Source: Todiramphus chloris collaris
Taxonomy: Eukaryota; Chordata; Aves; Coraciiformes; Alcedinidae
Length of the DNA stretch: 64,000 nucleotides
NCBI GenBank assembly: GCA_025345505.1
Contig: JANVCC010000077.1
Span: forward strand, 145,800 to 209,799
Direction of reading: 5' to 3'
Positions 1-15,540 of the stretch are shown one piece after another. Every line of letters starts with the position of its first letter. The first letter of the stretch is position 1. Both the position numbers and the translations under genes were made by a program. The notes under the pieces were generated by a model that worked only from the letters and a program-made list of their open reading frames with translations, made no database searches and was not told the origin of the DNA.

Positions 1-3202
<3,202 letters not shown>

Positions 3203-3419
3203 CTACACTTGCTCCCAGTTTCATCCCGGATGCGCTGCCTGCGGGGGGCTGTCCGGGGGCTGCGCCTCCCCGTCCGCTGGGTGTTCGAGGTTTGCTGAAA
3301 GGCTTCAACCAGCAGTCTCTGGAGCTGGGATTTGCCGTCAGCCTCCCTCTGTTATCTGCCGAGGCACATCTCTTTAGGTTTTCAATTCAAATCCATCTCC
3401 CTTCTTCCCGTGGAAGTAA

Positions 3420-3440
3420 TTTTTTTTTTTTTTTTTTTTT
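3420..3440. repeat. Poly-T tract (21 nt)
   Basis: An uninterrupted run of 21 T residues just outside the CNNM1 CpG island. No recognisable retroelement body abuts it on either side. Confidence 0.9.
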
Positions 3441-4591
3441 AATAGGGGCAGGATAGTCATTAGGTTTGCAGTCTTGCTAGGAAACTGTAACTAACATTTA
3501 TTCTCTTGTCTAGACCCAATACGGAATGGGGTACGGGAGCAGGGTTTATCAGCTAAATTCCCTAAGAAGGCACTTAGGGACTATTGAAATGTTTGGGTCT
3601 TCCCTGGGCCGACATCCACGACAATCCTGAAACGAGTCTGGGGAGCTGAAAGAGGGTCAGTTGCTTACAATTATAACAGGCTCACTAGTGGCAAAGAAGG
3701 AAACTGGTCAGAAAACATCACGGAGGAAAAGGAAGTGCACCAAAATTTCTTATTCACTCATTATTACACCCCTGAAAATGGGACATTTTTTGTGTCAGTA
3801 TGTCAGCAGGCAGATAGGCATGAAAAGCTGCCAGGAAGATCTGTGTTCGTTACTGTGTTAAACTCCTTTCTCTCTGGGAGAGGCAGATAATTTTTCTTCC
3901 AGATTTGATTAATTCCCTGGGATTTCACAGGGGCCGTGTTCTGCTTCACAAGCTCTGGCTGATCTTCCTCTTTCTAACAGCCCTCTAACTCCAGTGGGGA
4001 AATACTGCCTGTTGTTCTACCTGGACAGAATTTACAGAGGAGCCAATTGGTAACTTCCTTTTGCAGGCCTTATCCCAGCTTGCACCAGCTGGGGAACAGA
4101 TCTCACAAACTGTCCAGAGCAGTACCTGGAGTGACTAGGGGCAAGGTCAGTCTGCTTCAGTCTTCCTGTCTGCCAGTGGTGGGGTTGAGCCCATGCGTAC
4201 CCTTTCCTTCCTAGGACCCTGGGGGAACTACTGCCTGAGACCATCCTATATTTCTGAAGCTGCAGGCTTTCACCAGCATTGAGTTTCTCACAGATTTTTT
4301 GATGTTGATAATATTGTAAAGACAATCTGTGCATCACCGCCATAGCATTTTGGATTGCTGTTTGGAAGCTGTGTGCCCATGTCAGTAGTACTTGTCTTTA
4401 TTAACTTGCAGAGTAGGTTCTTGAAAGATTTTCTGGTCATGTGTTTCTCAGTATCAGAACTGCAGTCTGTGAATTACAGGCTTGCTTTTATAGTTAAGTG
4501 AGTACTTGTCAAGTACTCTTGTCCATAGTACCCTTGTCACCAGAAATTCTCGGACAGCAGTTTGGAAACCATTGGTCTAGGCTAATACCAT

Positions 4592-4661
4592 TTAAAACAA
4601 ATAAACAAAACAAAACAATCAAAAAAAAAAAAACAAAACCAAAAAAAAACCTTAAACAAAA
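4592..4661. repeat. A-rich low-complexity tract
   Basis: AAAC/AAAT-rich sequence with runs of 13 and 9 A residues. It could be a decayed poly-A tail, but no retrocopy is visible upstream. Confidence 0.75.
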
Positions 4662-6206
4662 CATGGCACTGCAGGAGCAGGAACCACAAGGTGGCAATCT
4701 CTCTCCGAACTTCTACTGCCAAGATAAACCTCTGGCAAAAAAAAATCGGAGAGTAAATGTGTAAAGCTGCAGAGAAGGATGGTCACGTCTTTTATCTTCC
4801 AGACTCTCAACAACATTTGTTTCAATGCTGTATTTTCTTGTCTGAATGTTTTTCCCTTTAGGATGAAACTCTCAGTCTTGAAGAGGTGGCTGCTCTTTGC
4901 TGGCTTTTCCATCCTTTGCCCCAAAATGGGCACCAGATGTTGGTTATTAGATTGCTAACTACCAGTGCTGCTTGCATGCTTTCTGGCAGAGCTACTTCGT
5001 GCTTGGAGAGAGTTTCCTCCTCTCCTGAAGGCACTAGCTCGTTCAGAGTATTGCTAACCTCATGTTATATTAATGTACAATGTAACAGCTACATCGGGAT
5101 CCTGCTTCATGCACTGAGATGTCTCGACAGGAGCAAAACCAACCTGGAAGTTAGGACTAGGCAGTGACCTGTAGGTTGAGTGTGGCATACGGTCTCGAGG
5201 GGACTGCAAAGCCTTAGTGACCACAGCTCCTCTCCCAAAAAGGTGCGGCCAGAGGATGTAAAAACGCAGAAGAGAATGCTCAGTTTGGTGTGGAGCTGCC
5301 CTGTTCCTACAGTATCAAACACCATCTGCTGTGATGACCTCAATCTCGATCAAGACATAGTTGTGTTCTTGACAGATGTTAGCTTACATGTGCTACATGT
5401 AAAAGTAAACTGGTGCAAAAGCTGTGGTCTGATGTGCTTTCAGTAGGATTTTGCCCTGCATAAGTGACGACGTGCTAGCCAACCTCTTGCTGAGAGGATG
5501 CACTCCAGAAGTTGCAGGTGTGTGGCTGGAGCGTGTTCAATGAGTCAAGATAGGAAATATCTTCCAAAGATGTAAATAAGAAAAACCAAACTGAGCTTTA
5601 GCACATACTCAATTGATTGAGTCTTTGGCAAAGTATGACATGACTTTGGAAGGTTCTCACTGAGGCCTGTCCCTGCTGTATCCTGCCTTGTGAGTCCTTC
5701 AACAAGCATGGCATAGATGACACTGTTTTCTTTTTGTGATGAAGACTCCTTCTTTTGTCTGTTCTCTCCTTACAACATTGCTCTTCAGTTAGGAATAATA
5801 ACCTTCTTCCTGCTCACCAGAACTGCTCTGGTTCTGCTTTACACTATGTTTGCCACCACTGAGCTCCCTCTGCACCTTCTGTGTCACAGCCCCCAATATC
5901 CCTGACCCCTGCCAGCAGTGACATCTCTGATCACAGCTGTCCTCTTCCAGCTCTGTGCACAGCCAAGTAGGACCTGGAGGAGGAGGGAAGTTTAGACATG
6001 ACAAGTTTTGTAAAGTCCATTCATGTGATCTTGACTTTAAGGTCTGAAGTTAAGAGTCTCAGAGCCTGCAGGTTGCAATTTGCTTCCTTGCTGGTTGTTT
6101 AGAAAAGGGCCAGGGGCTGCTATGGGATGGCTGGTGGGGATAGAAATGTTAGCAATCCAAATCATGATGGGAAACAGAAGGAGTAAAGAAAATGTGGATA
6201 TTCCCA

Positions 6207-6220
6207 CCCCCCCCCCCCCC
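6207..6220. repeat. Poly-C homopolymer (14 nt)
   Basis: Fourteen consecutive C residues, followed by GCCCGCCCG. Such runs are prone to length error in sequencing and assembly. Confidence 0.85.
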
Positions 6221-9200
6221 GCCCGCCCGAAAGCAGGAAGAAGTTTAGCAAGCAGAGGGCTGGCTTCTCATGGAACATGTGTACAATGTGATTGTCACTA
6301 ATGCTCTGTAGCCAGCTGAGAGAAGATACTTTCTGCAAGTTAAGTGAAATAAGCACTGAGATGTGGGATATAGGATAACTTCTGAAGCAGAAGGAAAAAG
6401 ACCCCAGGCAAGAGAGCTCCAAACAGTGCACTGTGTCTTTTCTCTTTTCCATCTCTGAGTCTGTGATGTTCGATTAACCCCTTTTCTCTATCCTGGCCAT
6501 GGTTGCTGCAAGTTGGCAAAGCTTTACCCAGCCTTCTGGATGATGACATGTTAAGCACTTGGTTTGTGATAACCAATTTTCTCCTGAAATAATACCAAAA
6601 GTCCTGTTTTGATTTAAACTGTTTTCCAAGCATTTTGCTTAATAACAAAAGACAGTCCACTCCAAGAGAATTTAACTTGAGGAAGCCATGAAATTCAATT
6701 CATTTCTGCAACTTAAATGTATAATCACTGACATATGGTAATACTAAATACAGGGGGAAATGTCATTGTTTAAGTCAAATTTCTGCATTCAGTCAAAACC
6801 GAATAGTTGTAACATCAAACTGTAGTTTCCATTGTACAGGAAATAAAGCATCATTTTTTCAAAGAAAATAGACATGCAATTGCATGCCTATTACATTGCT
6901 TATATAGCTTTATTTTTAGCTTTCTCCATGATGCTTTTACTAAAGGGATAACAGAAGGGAAACTGTGGAGGGAGAAGAAACAAGGAGACACCAAACTTGT
7001 GGTAGAAAGGACTAAGGAGATGCCTGCACAATGAATATATGCTCTTTCTCTGTAGTTGTTTCTGGATCATAAGCTACTGTGCTTAGACTAAGGACCTTGT
7101 GACTTTTCCCTCATTGCTGTGGACATGGCAGCAGTGAAGCAGTGCTGAGGCGAGGGTGTGTTGCTGTAAGGGCAGTGGAACATCTTCTCTTGGAGCTCTT
7201 TGTCATCATACAACATTTTTATCCTGCCCTAATGCTCCCAAGACAGGGGAAGGAACTATTTGTCTGTTCATTGTAAGTAGGAGAGGTAGGGTTTATATCA
7301 GGTTTCTGTGAAGCTGCTGGCAGACTGTGTCTTTGCATGGTTTCAACCTTACAAGTGATGCTTGCAGTCCTTTGTCTCTCCATCACTATCTTAAAGAGCA
7401 GCAACTCAGGAATTTAACTGTTGTCATTGAAATTTATGAAGAAAGAGGATTGCTTTTTCTGGGTTTATTTGAGAGCTTTCACTGGACAATGAAAGCAGAG
7501 TATTGGTTTAAGGTCTATCTAGCATCATCCTGTCTCCTCCTCCCTCCATGGGTACAGCTCAGTGATGTACTGCTGGCCTTTCCTCCTCATTTGGTGGTGC
7601 TTGCTTCTGATACTCTCCACGTCTTGGGTTCATTCTGGGCATTCATTGTTTACACACAACCGGCATTTCACTTTGTTTCTGCTTCATCTCTTTTGTTTGT
7701 TTTTCAGGCATGACCCATAGTTCTCAGTGGTTTCTCCTCTTGTTCTATAGCCATGAGTTTCATGTGTCACTTCTGATTTCTGCAAACCAACAGTTTGCAG
7801 CTTTGACATAGCTGATTCCTCCTGTCTTTGTCTATAGCAGGACCATGCTCAGTTGTCCTGACAAAGCTGGTGACAGAGATGCCATAACCAAATAGATACA
7901 GAGGACAGAAGTTTGGAATTTTATCATTACCTGAAAGATTCCAATTTTTTTCTGTCTCTCTCACCCCAGCAATGTCTCTGACTTGAGAGCATTTTGGCTG
8001 CTGTTTCTTCCCCTGAGCTCCATCTCCTCATTGATTTCTGCACACAGCCCCTGCATCTTTTTCATAATTGACTCGTTTGCTCCTCCAGCCTTGCACTTCA
8101 TCCATCTTCCTACTTCCCCTCTATGATCTACTCCTCATGTCCGCTTCCTTCATTTTTGCTGCTGGAATGTGAAGCATCTTTCCAGAAAAATAGAAGGTCT
8201 CTGTGAACTTTTACCATCCCCCCTGTATTCCCTCTTCCTTCACCTCTATCATCTCCTCCCAGATGGTGGGACAAATACTTACTCTCATTCATTCTCAGGC
8301 TTGTAAAATTGGCATATTCACTTCTCTTTCCTTTTCACGTGGTGATGTGAAACAAGGATAATTCTACACTTTTCTCTGCTCCTCAGGGCTGGGCTTAGTT
8401 TGAGGAAAATGTTTCTGTGGCTGTTGTGGTCTTTGGAGTGCTGCAGAGCTCTGGGTCGCACTGTTGTTTTTCCTCTGTATCTCTTTGACTATGACAAATT
8501 GCTGCCACATTTGCTTCTACTCAAGATACGAAAGACAAAAGCTAAATCAGACATAGCCATTGATGAGTACAGAGAAGTTCAGGGACCCAAAACGGTGTTC
8601 TCTGTCAAAGGGTGTTGTTATACACAGAGGTATTCTCAGTCATTATGGGGGAGGTTTCTGCTAGCTGAAGAGGCACAAAGCAAAGGGGATTTCTGTCTGC
8701 TGGGATGGTGCTTGGTTTGAGCAGCCTCCAGAGCAGTTCCCACAGCCCTGTGGAAATCATACATCTCAGTTTTTCAAGAACCTCCAAAAACCTGTTGGGA
8801 GATGGACACTTTGGGAGCTCACTAGTTCTCTCCATAGACAAATCTGCAAGACTAGGGTACCCTGGGCTTGTCACAGTATTTTTGAGACTACGCATCAAAT
8901 TAGGCAGATTAAGGAAAATAATAAATGCATTTTATTCTAGCAGATGGCATAGTATCTAGCTGCTCACAGAACTGGGAATTAAGTTAAAAAAAAAAATCAG
9001 CAGCTGCCTAAAAGTCAACTTCATTCTCCTAGTTTCTCATGCATCTTCCCATGGTGTGCCAGTGAGGGAGAGCCCACACTTGCAACATTTACAGGACCAG
9101 TGCCTTCTTTTTGACCCTGTCCCTTCTTTTAGATAGGTTCCTTAATTAAGCAGCTAGTGAGTACAGATTGTCTCTCAAAGGAAAGCCTGGCACTGCTGTG

Positions 9201-11016
9201 CTCTATTTTCCTATGGCTAGATTTGGAAATACCAGTTTGTGTTTCTTTCATGCTGGCAGAATTGCAAAGACAGCATTGCCAACTGTGCTTTTCCTGACGA
9301 GGCAGTTGGTTTTGATGGATGGCTTGCTTTTTGCATGTATGGAGGGAGGAAGCGCTCTCAGTAGGCTTCTTTCCTCCCGCTGTCACTGAGCTCCCTGGCC
9401 AGCCAGTCCTCCTAGCCCAGACAGATGTATTTGCTCATTACAGAACTTCCCAGGTCACCTACATTAAAGAGCAGTGCATGGATACTGTACTAAATCAAGC
9501 AACTGTCTTCTGCCTGCTTATTGAGGTTAGATGTGATACATGAATGTGCTAGAAAATGGTTTCAGCAGTGGAGTTCAAACTGTGCAACCCCCACCTTGAG
9601 CCACTGGCAGTTTTAGGAGGCTGCATTCCATAAGGCTCTTGTGGTGAAAATGATGGACACTGCAGTGCAGAAAGAGGAAGAACCTCGATAAAAAGAATCT
9701 GTCATGCAATTGTGTGCTCTGATGACCACAGCTTTACTGCATTCATTGGTCTTATTCTTCTTGTCAGAAATTGTCATGCCATGGTGCAGGGCAGGAACTT
9801 AAGAGTCTGAAAAGAGTATATTTTGGTAACGTATCTATGGATAACACTCTTAACTTTCACTTGCTGAATGTTCTCGTTGCTGGCTTCTTTTAGAGCATCC
9901 ATAACTCAGGTTTACTTGACAGCATTACAGAAACAGACATGGTTGATATCTTGGGAATCAAAGACATGATGATGTTTTTTTGAAAAAAAGGCTGTCTAGC
10001 CTGTTTTATCCTTCCCAGCCTAATGGAGGTTTGTTTGGTACAGCACATCCTCTGATGATAATAACTTTCATCATTTATGAGCAGAAGTTTATTTTCTAGT
10101 GAACTAAAAATGTTCCTCCTAAGGAGATTTTCCCTGCTTTCTTTTGGGCTGATTTGTACAGCCTGAGATCTTGGTTTAAATTTCCATTTTGCTTTTTCCT
10201 TTTTTCTTTCAACCCTGCCACACGTAGAGGTTTCCTCTGATGAATCCCTTCAACAATTGCTCAGACTATTTACAACAAGCACTTTCACAGACAGTGGCTC
10301 TAAAAAAGTGAGGAAAAATAGAAGGAACTACCTATAATAACAAAGTTAAATGCAGATTTACGTGTTTGTGAACTGCGACTGAAAGGGTGCCAAACATTTC
10401 GCAAAAATACACAAAAAGAGGGGCCCCTGCTCTAATCGGCTTATAAATTAAAAGGAAAGTACATTGGCAAGAGTAGAAGAGATGATATGACATGCTTTAA
10501 ATAGTTTATAGGGAGCTGGAGAATTGTTGTTTATTTGGTGATGTTGGGAAAATATTTAATGTGCTTTGGTTAAACTCTTTATAGAAATGCTTCTCCTCCC
10601 CCAGTTTTCTTTTCCAGAGACTGTTTTGGAGATTAAAACCAGCAAGTTCAGAGTAGATGGAAAATGGAGAAACGTAATTCTAAATCGACAAAACCACGAG
10701 TAAATCTTTATAGATAGTTTTTATGTGAGTCAGGCTTTCTAAAGTAATTATCGTAATATAAGAAAGGACCGGCGCTCCACCGCCCTTGCGAACGGCAAGT
10801 CAGGGTCGCAGCTGGTGTAAATTGAGATACCTCCTATCTGGTATGCATTGCTGTGCAGGAGGTGCGCCGGCCCCCCCGCCCCTTGCCGGTTCCCGGGCCC
10901 TGCCCGAGCTCCGCCGGGCGGCAGCGGCGGCTCCTGAGGCTCCCCGCGCCGCCGCCACTGCCCCAGCGCTCTGGGGCAGCCAAAGCTTGGTAGTGTTTAG
11001 AACCTACAGTTTATTA

Positions 11017-11093
11017 AAAACAAACAAACAAGCAAACAAACAAAAACAATCAAAAAACCCCCCCACCAACAAATAAAACCAACCAACCAAACC
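11017..11093. repeat. CAAA-type simple repeat
   Basis: An array of CAAA/CAAC-like tetramers with drift to CCAA, interrupted by a C-run at about 11060. It is a degenerate microsatellite. Confidence 0.8.
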
Positions 11094-12144
11094 CTCAGAC
11101 TGGTTTATTTTAGATTCGACTTGCCATTGCTGCGGTCAGATGCAAAGTGGGGTGCAGTTGTTTTTCCGAGGCCACGGGCACGGGGCAGGCTCCAGGTGTT
11201 GGTCTGGAAAACTGAGACAGGTAGGTGAATATTTCTTTTAGCGCCTTCTTCCCAGAACCTGTAAGCTGACCCTGGCATCCGAGAGGACTTCTAGCTCTTT
11301 TCCCTGCTGGTTTACGTTGTTGGTGATATCTCCGCAGATAAGTGACTTCGCTGCATCCGGAGTTTGCATTCAAAGCAGAGACCAGTTTTAAGGAACGTTT
11401 CAGAATAAACACATTTCTCTTCCAAACTAGTTTGTTTGTAAGGAAAACAAACACACAAAAAAAAAGTCTATAAAGGAGGTTAAACGGGACAAATTGTTTT
11501 CTTTATTGTCTGTTACTACAGAATGCACTAGAGTTTCGTTTTAAAACAGAGCCGCCCTTAGTAGGAGGCACGACACAAAATTTCGGCCTGCAACCACAAC
11601 ACTGATTCGAGCAACAAATGCCCCCGAAGCCTTGATGACATATTCTGATAATACAGGTGAGAAAACTTATAACGAGAAGATTCAGAAATTTGTGTCCCTT
11701 TTTCGGAGGTGACCCAAAAAAATGAGCATCTTCTGAAGCAGAGGCTTCAGGTCCTGTGTCAGTTTTAAGCTCTACTGCAAACTGCGACTGAGGTGTTTGC
11801 GGCTGAACACGAATTTCCAGGCTTAAATTGCCTCCTTCCTGTCCCGGGATGCCAGGGCTTTGCACAGCTGAAATTGCACAGCCCTTTCCCCCGGATCCTC
11901 TTACTTCTTCTGCACTCAAAGCCCCGCTGCTCCGGGCACCCCTTTACTGCTTTTTGTCAGCCTCTTCCGAGGCGCATTTTGAGCCCCCCTCCCCTCTCCG
12001 CCTTTTCGGAATGATTTCACGATAAAGCCTGCTTTGTGCGTTCCCTGCTCACCCCATGCAGAGCCAGAGGTACGTTTCATGCACACCCCCTCCCGCCCTC
12101 CGTTACTATTCAGTGCACAGTGATTCCGTGTCCCACAGCCTCTG

Positions 12145-12171
12145 CCCGGGTAGCCCGGGTAACCCGGGTCC
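12145..12171. repeat. 9-bp tandem repeat, CCCGGGTAR x3
   Basis: CCCGGG occurs at 12145, 12154 and 12163, an exact 9-bp period, with spacers TAG, TAA and TCC. Each unit holds a 6-bp palindrome. It sits at the upstream part of the HPSE2 CpG island. Confidence 0.8.
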
Positions 12172-13849
12172 GGCATCAGGGCAGGACCGGCCACCCCCGG
12201 GGCGATGGGCTCAGAGCGTTTCGTGAGGCAGAGACACGAGGGAAGAAGAGATTTCTACGGAAGACGGCGCTGTCCGCAGTCTTTGCCGGGACACATGCCC
12301 GGGTGTGCCCACTTTCTGCGGGGCTCCGCCGAGCGCTCCGAGCTCCGGGACTTGCCGTCGTGGGAGACACCCGTCCGCTTCTTCTGCCTCCCGGGCCCTG
12401 GTTGGGGGCGGACAAAGGAGTGCAGGTGGCTCCGCACGGGCACCGGGAGAAGTAGAAGGGGGTTCCACCCGCGGGGAGCCCTGCCGGGACAGCGGGCTGC
12501 CCGGGACGGCCGCCCTACAGAGCTCTCCGATCGTACCCGATCCCGGCCGGGCTCCCCGAGGGCGGCGGTAGGGTCCTCACCGTCCAGCCGCCTCTTGGTG
12601 TGGCTCAGCGCCCGGCGCGATTTGTGCCTCTATCCCGGAGCCCCGCCGCTCCCCACAGCACCGGCACTTCCCCACCTCGCCGCGGGTGATGTCCGCAGGT
12701 GGGTGCCGGCTCCCCTCCGCTCTGGGTCCCTCACCAGCAGATGGAGCTGCGGGCGCCCAACCCCGAGGATGCGGGGCTCGGACGGACCGCACCGGGCCCG
12801 GCTCAGCCTAGCAGCTGTCAGCCCTCCGTCGCCGGGACAGGCAGCGGCGGAGGACGCAGGCAGAGCGCATTACGTGTCCCAGAGCTTGCAGGTTACTGGT
12901 GTGTAAGAGCCAGGTGCCTGCCTGGGAACCGGCTGCTGGACGGAGAGGATGCCCGGTGCTGGCAGAGGAGGATGCCCTGTTCGGATGGACACTACCTGAG
13001 AGGGGCTATCGCTCCCGAGATGTTCGGCAGCCGCCACCGATCCCAAGCCCGGTGCCACCAGTCTGCGCCCAGTGCTGGGAACCGCGACCGTTTGCATCTC
13101 TGTAGCTCGCTGAGCCTGGGTCATCTCTCAGGCAGCGGCCGCAGGCTGGCTCCGGCACGGGCGACGACATCGTCGTTCCATCGAAACGTATTGTCCTTCG
13201 CACCTCCGGTGAGGATGTTTCCACACTGGACGCTGCAGCCACCGCCCTCCTCCTTTCCCCGCTAAGGGTCGGACACCGCTGGGCCCCGAGGCCGGCGAGA
13301 GAGGGCGGCTGGAGGCCCGATTCCCCGTGTCCCGGTTTTCCGCGGTGCCCGTCCGACCTTCGTGAGCGGCCCCAGCGTAGAGTCGGTGGCTCCGGGTGGG
13401 GTGAGCTTAGCGTGTCGCGCCGGAGATCCGGGCTGCCAGCGGCCCCCAGCACCGCTGCGACCGTCGGGTCCCGCTGAGCCGTCAGTGCTAGGCTCTGAGG
13501 GCCTTGCTCAGCACCAAGGGTCCCGGCTCGGCTCGGGGCGGACTTTCCCCGCTGGCAGTAATATTTTTTCGGGGTCATTAACTCTCCTTTTCCCCATACA
13601 GGACAGCCCCCGCTGCCTTACCGTCTCGGCCGTTCCTGCAGCCGACGACAATCTAGGTCTGTGCCGGGCGGCTGCTGCGCTCCGGTCCCGGTCCCGAGCT
13701 CCCTGGCGTCTCTGTTTTGAGCGGTGCCGGAGCTCCCGCTGCAGAGCGCGGCCGCCGGTGCGCGGCGGAGCCGGCGCAAAGCGAAAGCTCGGTGCTGGCG
13801 AGGCTGCGGCGGGCCCCGACCCGAGGGGGTTAAACCAGGAGCCTCCCCC

Positions 13850-14084
13850 TTACCTTCAAAAAGTTAAAAATGTCTGGAGCCTGCATCTCTTAAAGGGGCG
13901 GTGCTGGCTGCAAGGAGTCTTGGCACCGGCTGCGAGAAAGGCTGGTCAGGGGCGTGAGTTCCCCTCCACCAGCACCAAAACATTGCAAAAAAAGGCAGAG
14001 CGCCCCACACTTTAGATAAGGACAATTAGCCACCAGCGAGCCCCTGCAGACAGCGAGTTAATTAGGGGTTTCCTGCCCTACGGC
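13850..14084 (+). promoter_or_regulatory. HPSE2: Probable HPSE2 proximal promoter / 5' leader
   Basis: The 235 nt before the HPSE2 start codon contain a GC box (AGGGGCGGTG, 13894-13903) and A/T-rich motifs (for example TTAGATAAGG at 14012), but no clear TATA box. The frame of the start codon is open back to a TAG at 14013-14015 with no earlier in-frame ATG, which supports the ATG at 14085 as the first in this frame. The transcription start is not determinable here. Confidence 0.4.
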
Positions 14085-14344
14085 ATGCCCTGTCCCAGCT
14101 CCTGCCCCCCCGGGCTCTTAGCCCTGATGGCACATGGGCTGGCTCTCATGGCCACCTTCTCGCTGCCCTCTCAGGCCGGGGACAGGAGAGCGCTGCCGGT
14201 GGAGAAACCTCCAGGTGTGAAGGGAAGAACTCTCATTCTCCTTGATGTCAACACCAAGAGCCCTGTCAGGATAATCAGTGAAAATTTCCTCTCCCTGCAG
14301 CTGGACCCCTCCATCATTCATGATGGCTGGCTCGATTTCTTAAG
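14085..14344 (+). CDS. HPSE2: HPSE2 coding exon 1 (heparanase-2, signal peptide and N-terminal segment)
   Basis: Heparanase-2 is a secreted relative of heparanase that binds heparan sulfate without known endoglucuronidase activity; human mutations cause urofacial (Ochoa) syndrome. This exon gives residues 1-86 plus two bases. Residues 10-25 are hydrophobic (GLLALMAHGLALMATF) and form a signal peptide, with likely cleavage near SQA31-GDRR. From residue 49 the sequence is near-identical to human HPSE2: TLILLDV, then ENFLSLQLDPSIIHDGWLDF. This corresponds to the 8-kDa-subunit region of heparanase. The ATG at 14085 has G at -3 and aligns with an internal Met near residue 11 of the human protein, so the bird start appears slightly shorter. 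The exon ends ...TTAAG before donor GTAAGG (14345). The identification is firm, while the exact start is moderately sure. Confidence 0.95.
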
Positions 14345-15361
14345 GTAAGGCAGGAGCCCCCCGGCACCCTCCCCACGATGCCCGCGGGGCGGCCCGGCGG
14401 CCCCGCCGCCCAGCCCCGCCGGGCTCCGCGCTGCTGGCGGCGCTTGTTGTGACGGAGGGAGCGAGGCCATGGTTTCCATTAAGATGCACATGTTTGCAAT
14501 GGAGAAAGCATTTCGGAGACTTATCAGTTATGACTGCAAAAATGTCGTGCTCCCCTCGGTCCAACAACCGCTCCTCTGCAAAAAGCACAACACGGGGCCA
14601 AGGCAGCACAAGGGTAAAAAAAAAAAAAAACCAGCCAAAACCCAGCAGCAGGCACGGGGCCGCCTTCCGAGCCGAGCCTTCCCCAGGTCCCGACGGGCGG
14701 AGAGCGGGGTGTCGGCCAGGTCGTCAGAGCCCTGCGCTCTCCGGACTTCCAGCCCCGCGCGGGGGGCAGAGCCGGGCTGCAGCTGCGCTGGGTTCCACCG
14801 GCGGTGCGGAGCGGCCGCGGCCTGGAGGCGCTGGGACGGTCAGAAAGCCCAATCCCTGCTGGGTAAGTCGGGGAGGGAGAGTGGATCTCCTCCGCACGCC
14901 AGCTCCGAGGGTCCCTTCGGCTACCGCCTCCGGGGAAGGAGCGGGGCGAGGAGGCGGGAAGGCGCAGGCGAAGCGGAGCCGAGCTGGCTCCCGCTTCCCT
15001 CCTTTCCCCGCTCCGCTCCCCTCCCCGGCGGCTCGGCCCGCGGCACGGTCCCGCGGCGTGCGGCCGGGCTGCGCGGGCGAGGACCGCGTCTGCCTCCGAG
15101 ACGCCGCTGCACTTGTCCGGAGGGCGCCGGGGGTGGGGAGGGGAGAACCAGGTCCCACCGGCCTCCGGCCACCACCGGCGAGCGGGGCGGCTCCCCGCTC
15201 CCGGGCCGCTGCGGTGGTACCCGCGTCGGGCGGGGCAGTAGGGCCCGAGGGGGCGACGGCGGGTCCTCCAGCCCCGTGGCCGCCGGTCGTTGCCGGTACC
15301 GGGTCAGGGAGGGCCGGGCCCGGCCCGCGGCGCCCTTAAGCCCGCTCTCTGCTCTCCCCAG
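14345..15361 (+). other. HPSE2: HPSE2 intron 1 (1017 bp)
   Basis: A short, very GC-rich intron between donor GTAAGG at 14345 and acceptor CTCTCCCCAG ending at 15361. It holds a run of 14 A at about 14617-14630 and CpG-island sequence, and no separate gene is recognised. A long plus-strand frame reads through it into exon 2 (14469-15674), but only the exon 2 part resembles protein. Confidence 0.9.
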
Positions 15362-15519
15362 CTCCCGCCGGCTGGTGACCCTGGCGCGGGGCCTGGCGCC
15401 CGCCTTCCTGCGCTTCGCGGGCAAGAGGACGGACTTTCTTCAGTTCCACAACGTGAAGAACCCAGCCAAAAGCCGCGGCGGGCCCGGCCCCGACTACTAC
15501 CTCAAGAACTACGAGGACG
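15362..15519 (+). CDS. HPSE2: HPSE2 coding exon 2
   Basis: This exon is 158 nt. It completes Ser87 from exon 1 and continues to Asp139 plus one base. The peptide SSRRLVTLARGLAPAFLRF, then GKRTDFLQFHN and KSRGGPGPDYYLKNYED, is almost the human HPSE2 sequence with a few conservative changes. In heparanase this is part of the N-terminal strand/linker region that packs against the TIM barrel. The pyrimidine-rich acceptor ends AG at 15360-15361 and the donor is GTGAGC at 15520. A G-rich stretch begins about 20 nt past the donor. Confidence 0.96.
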
Positions 15520-15540
15520 GTGAGCCTCGGGGCTGGGGAG

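Larger units (their letters stand above)
3291..11880. other. Intergenic region between CNNM1 and HPSE2
   Basis: About 8.6 kb in which I see no convincing gene. It contains a 21-nt poly-T (3420-3440), an A-rich stretch (4592-4661), a 14-nt poly-C (6207-6220) and a CAAA-type simple repeat (11017-11093). There is a 14-bp perfect palindrome at 6873-6886. The part from 10040 to 11760 has more unique, repeat-free sequence with scattered CpG, and could hold distal regulatory DNA. The longest open frame (7327-7713, plus) has no recognisable domain and lacks CpG or splice context; I treat it as chance. Confidence 0.6.

Noticed and set aside
7327-7713. Plus-strand frame of 128 codons in intergenic DNA
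   Set aside because: It is hydrophobic-looking but has no domain, no CpG context and no paired splice sites, and composition explains it.
12205-12906. Plus-strand open frame of 233 codons in the upstream HPSE2 island
   Set aside because: GC-rich DNA has few stops. The peptide is Arg/Pro/Gly/Ser-rich with no recognisable domain, and other frames of the same stretch are also open.
13362-14015. Plus-strand open frame of 217 codons just before HPSE2
   Set aside because: Same composition effect. It ends at the TAG/TTAG region before the HPSE2 start and has no homology I recognise.
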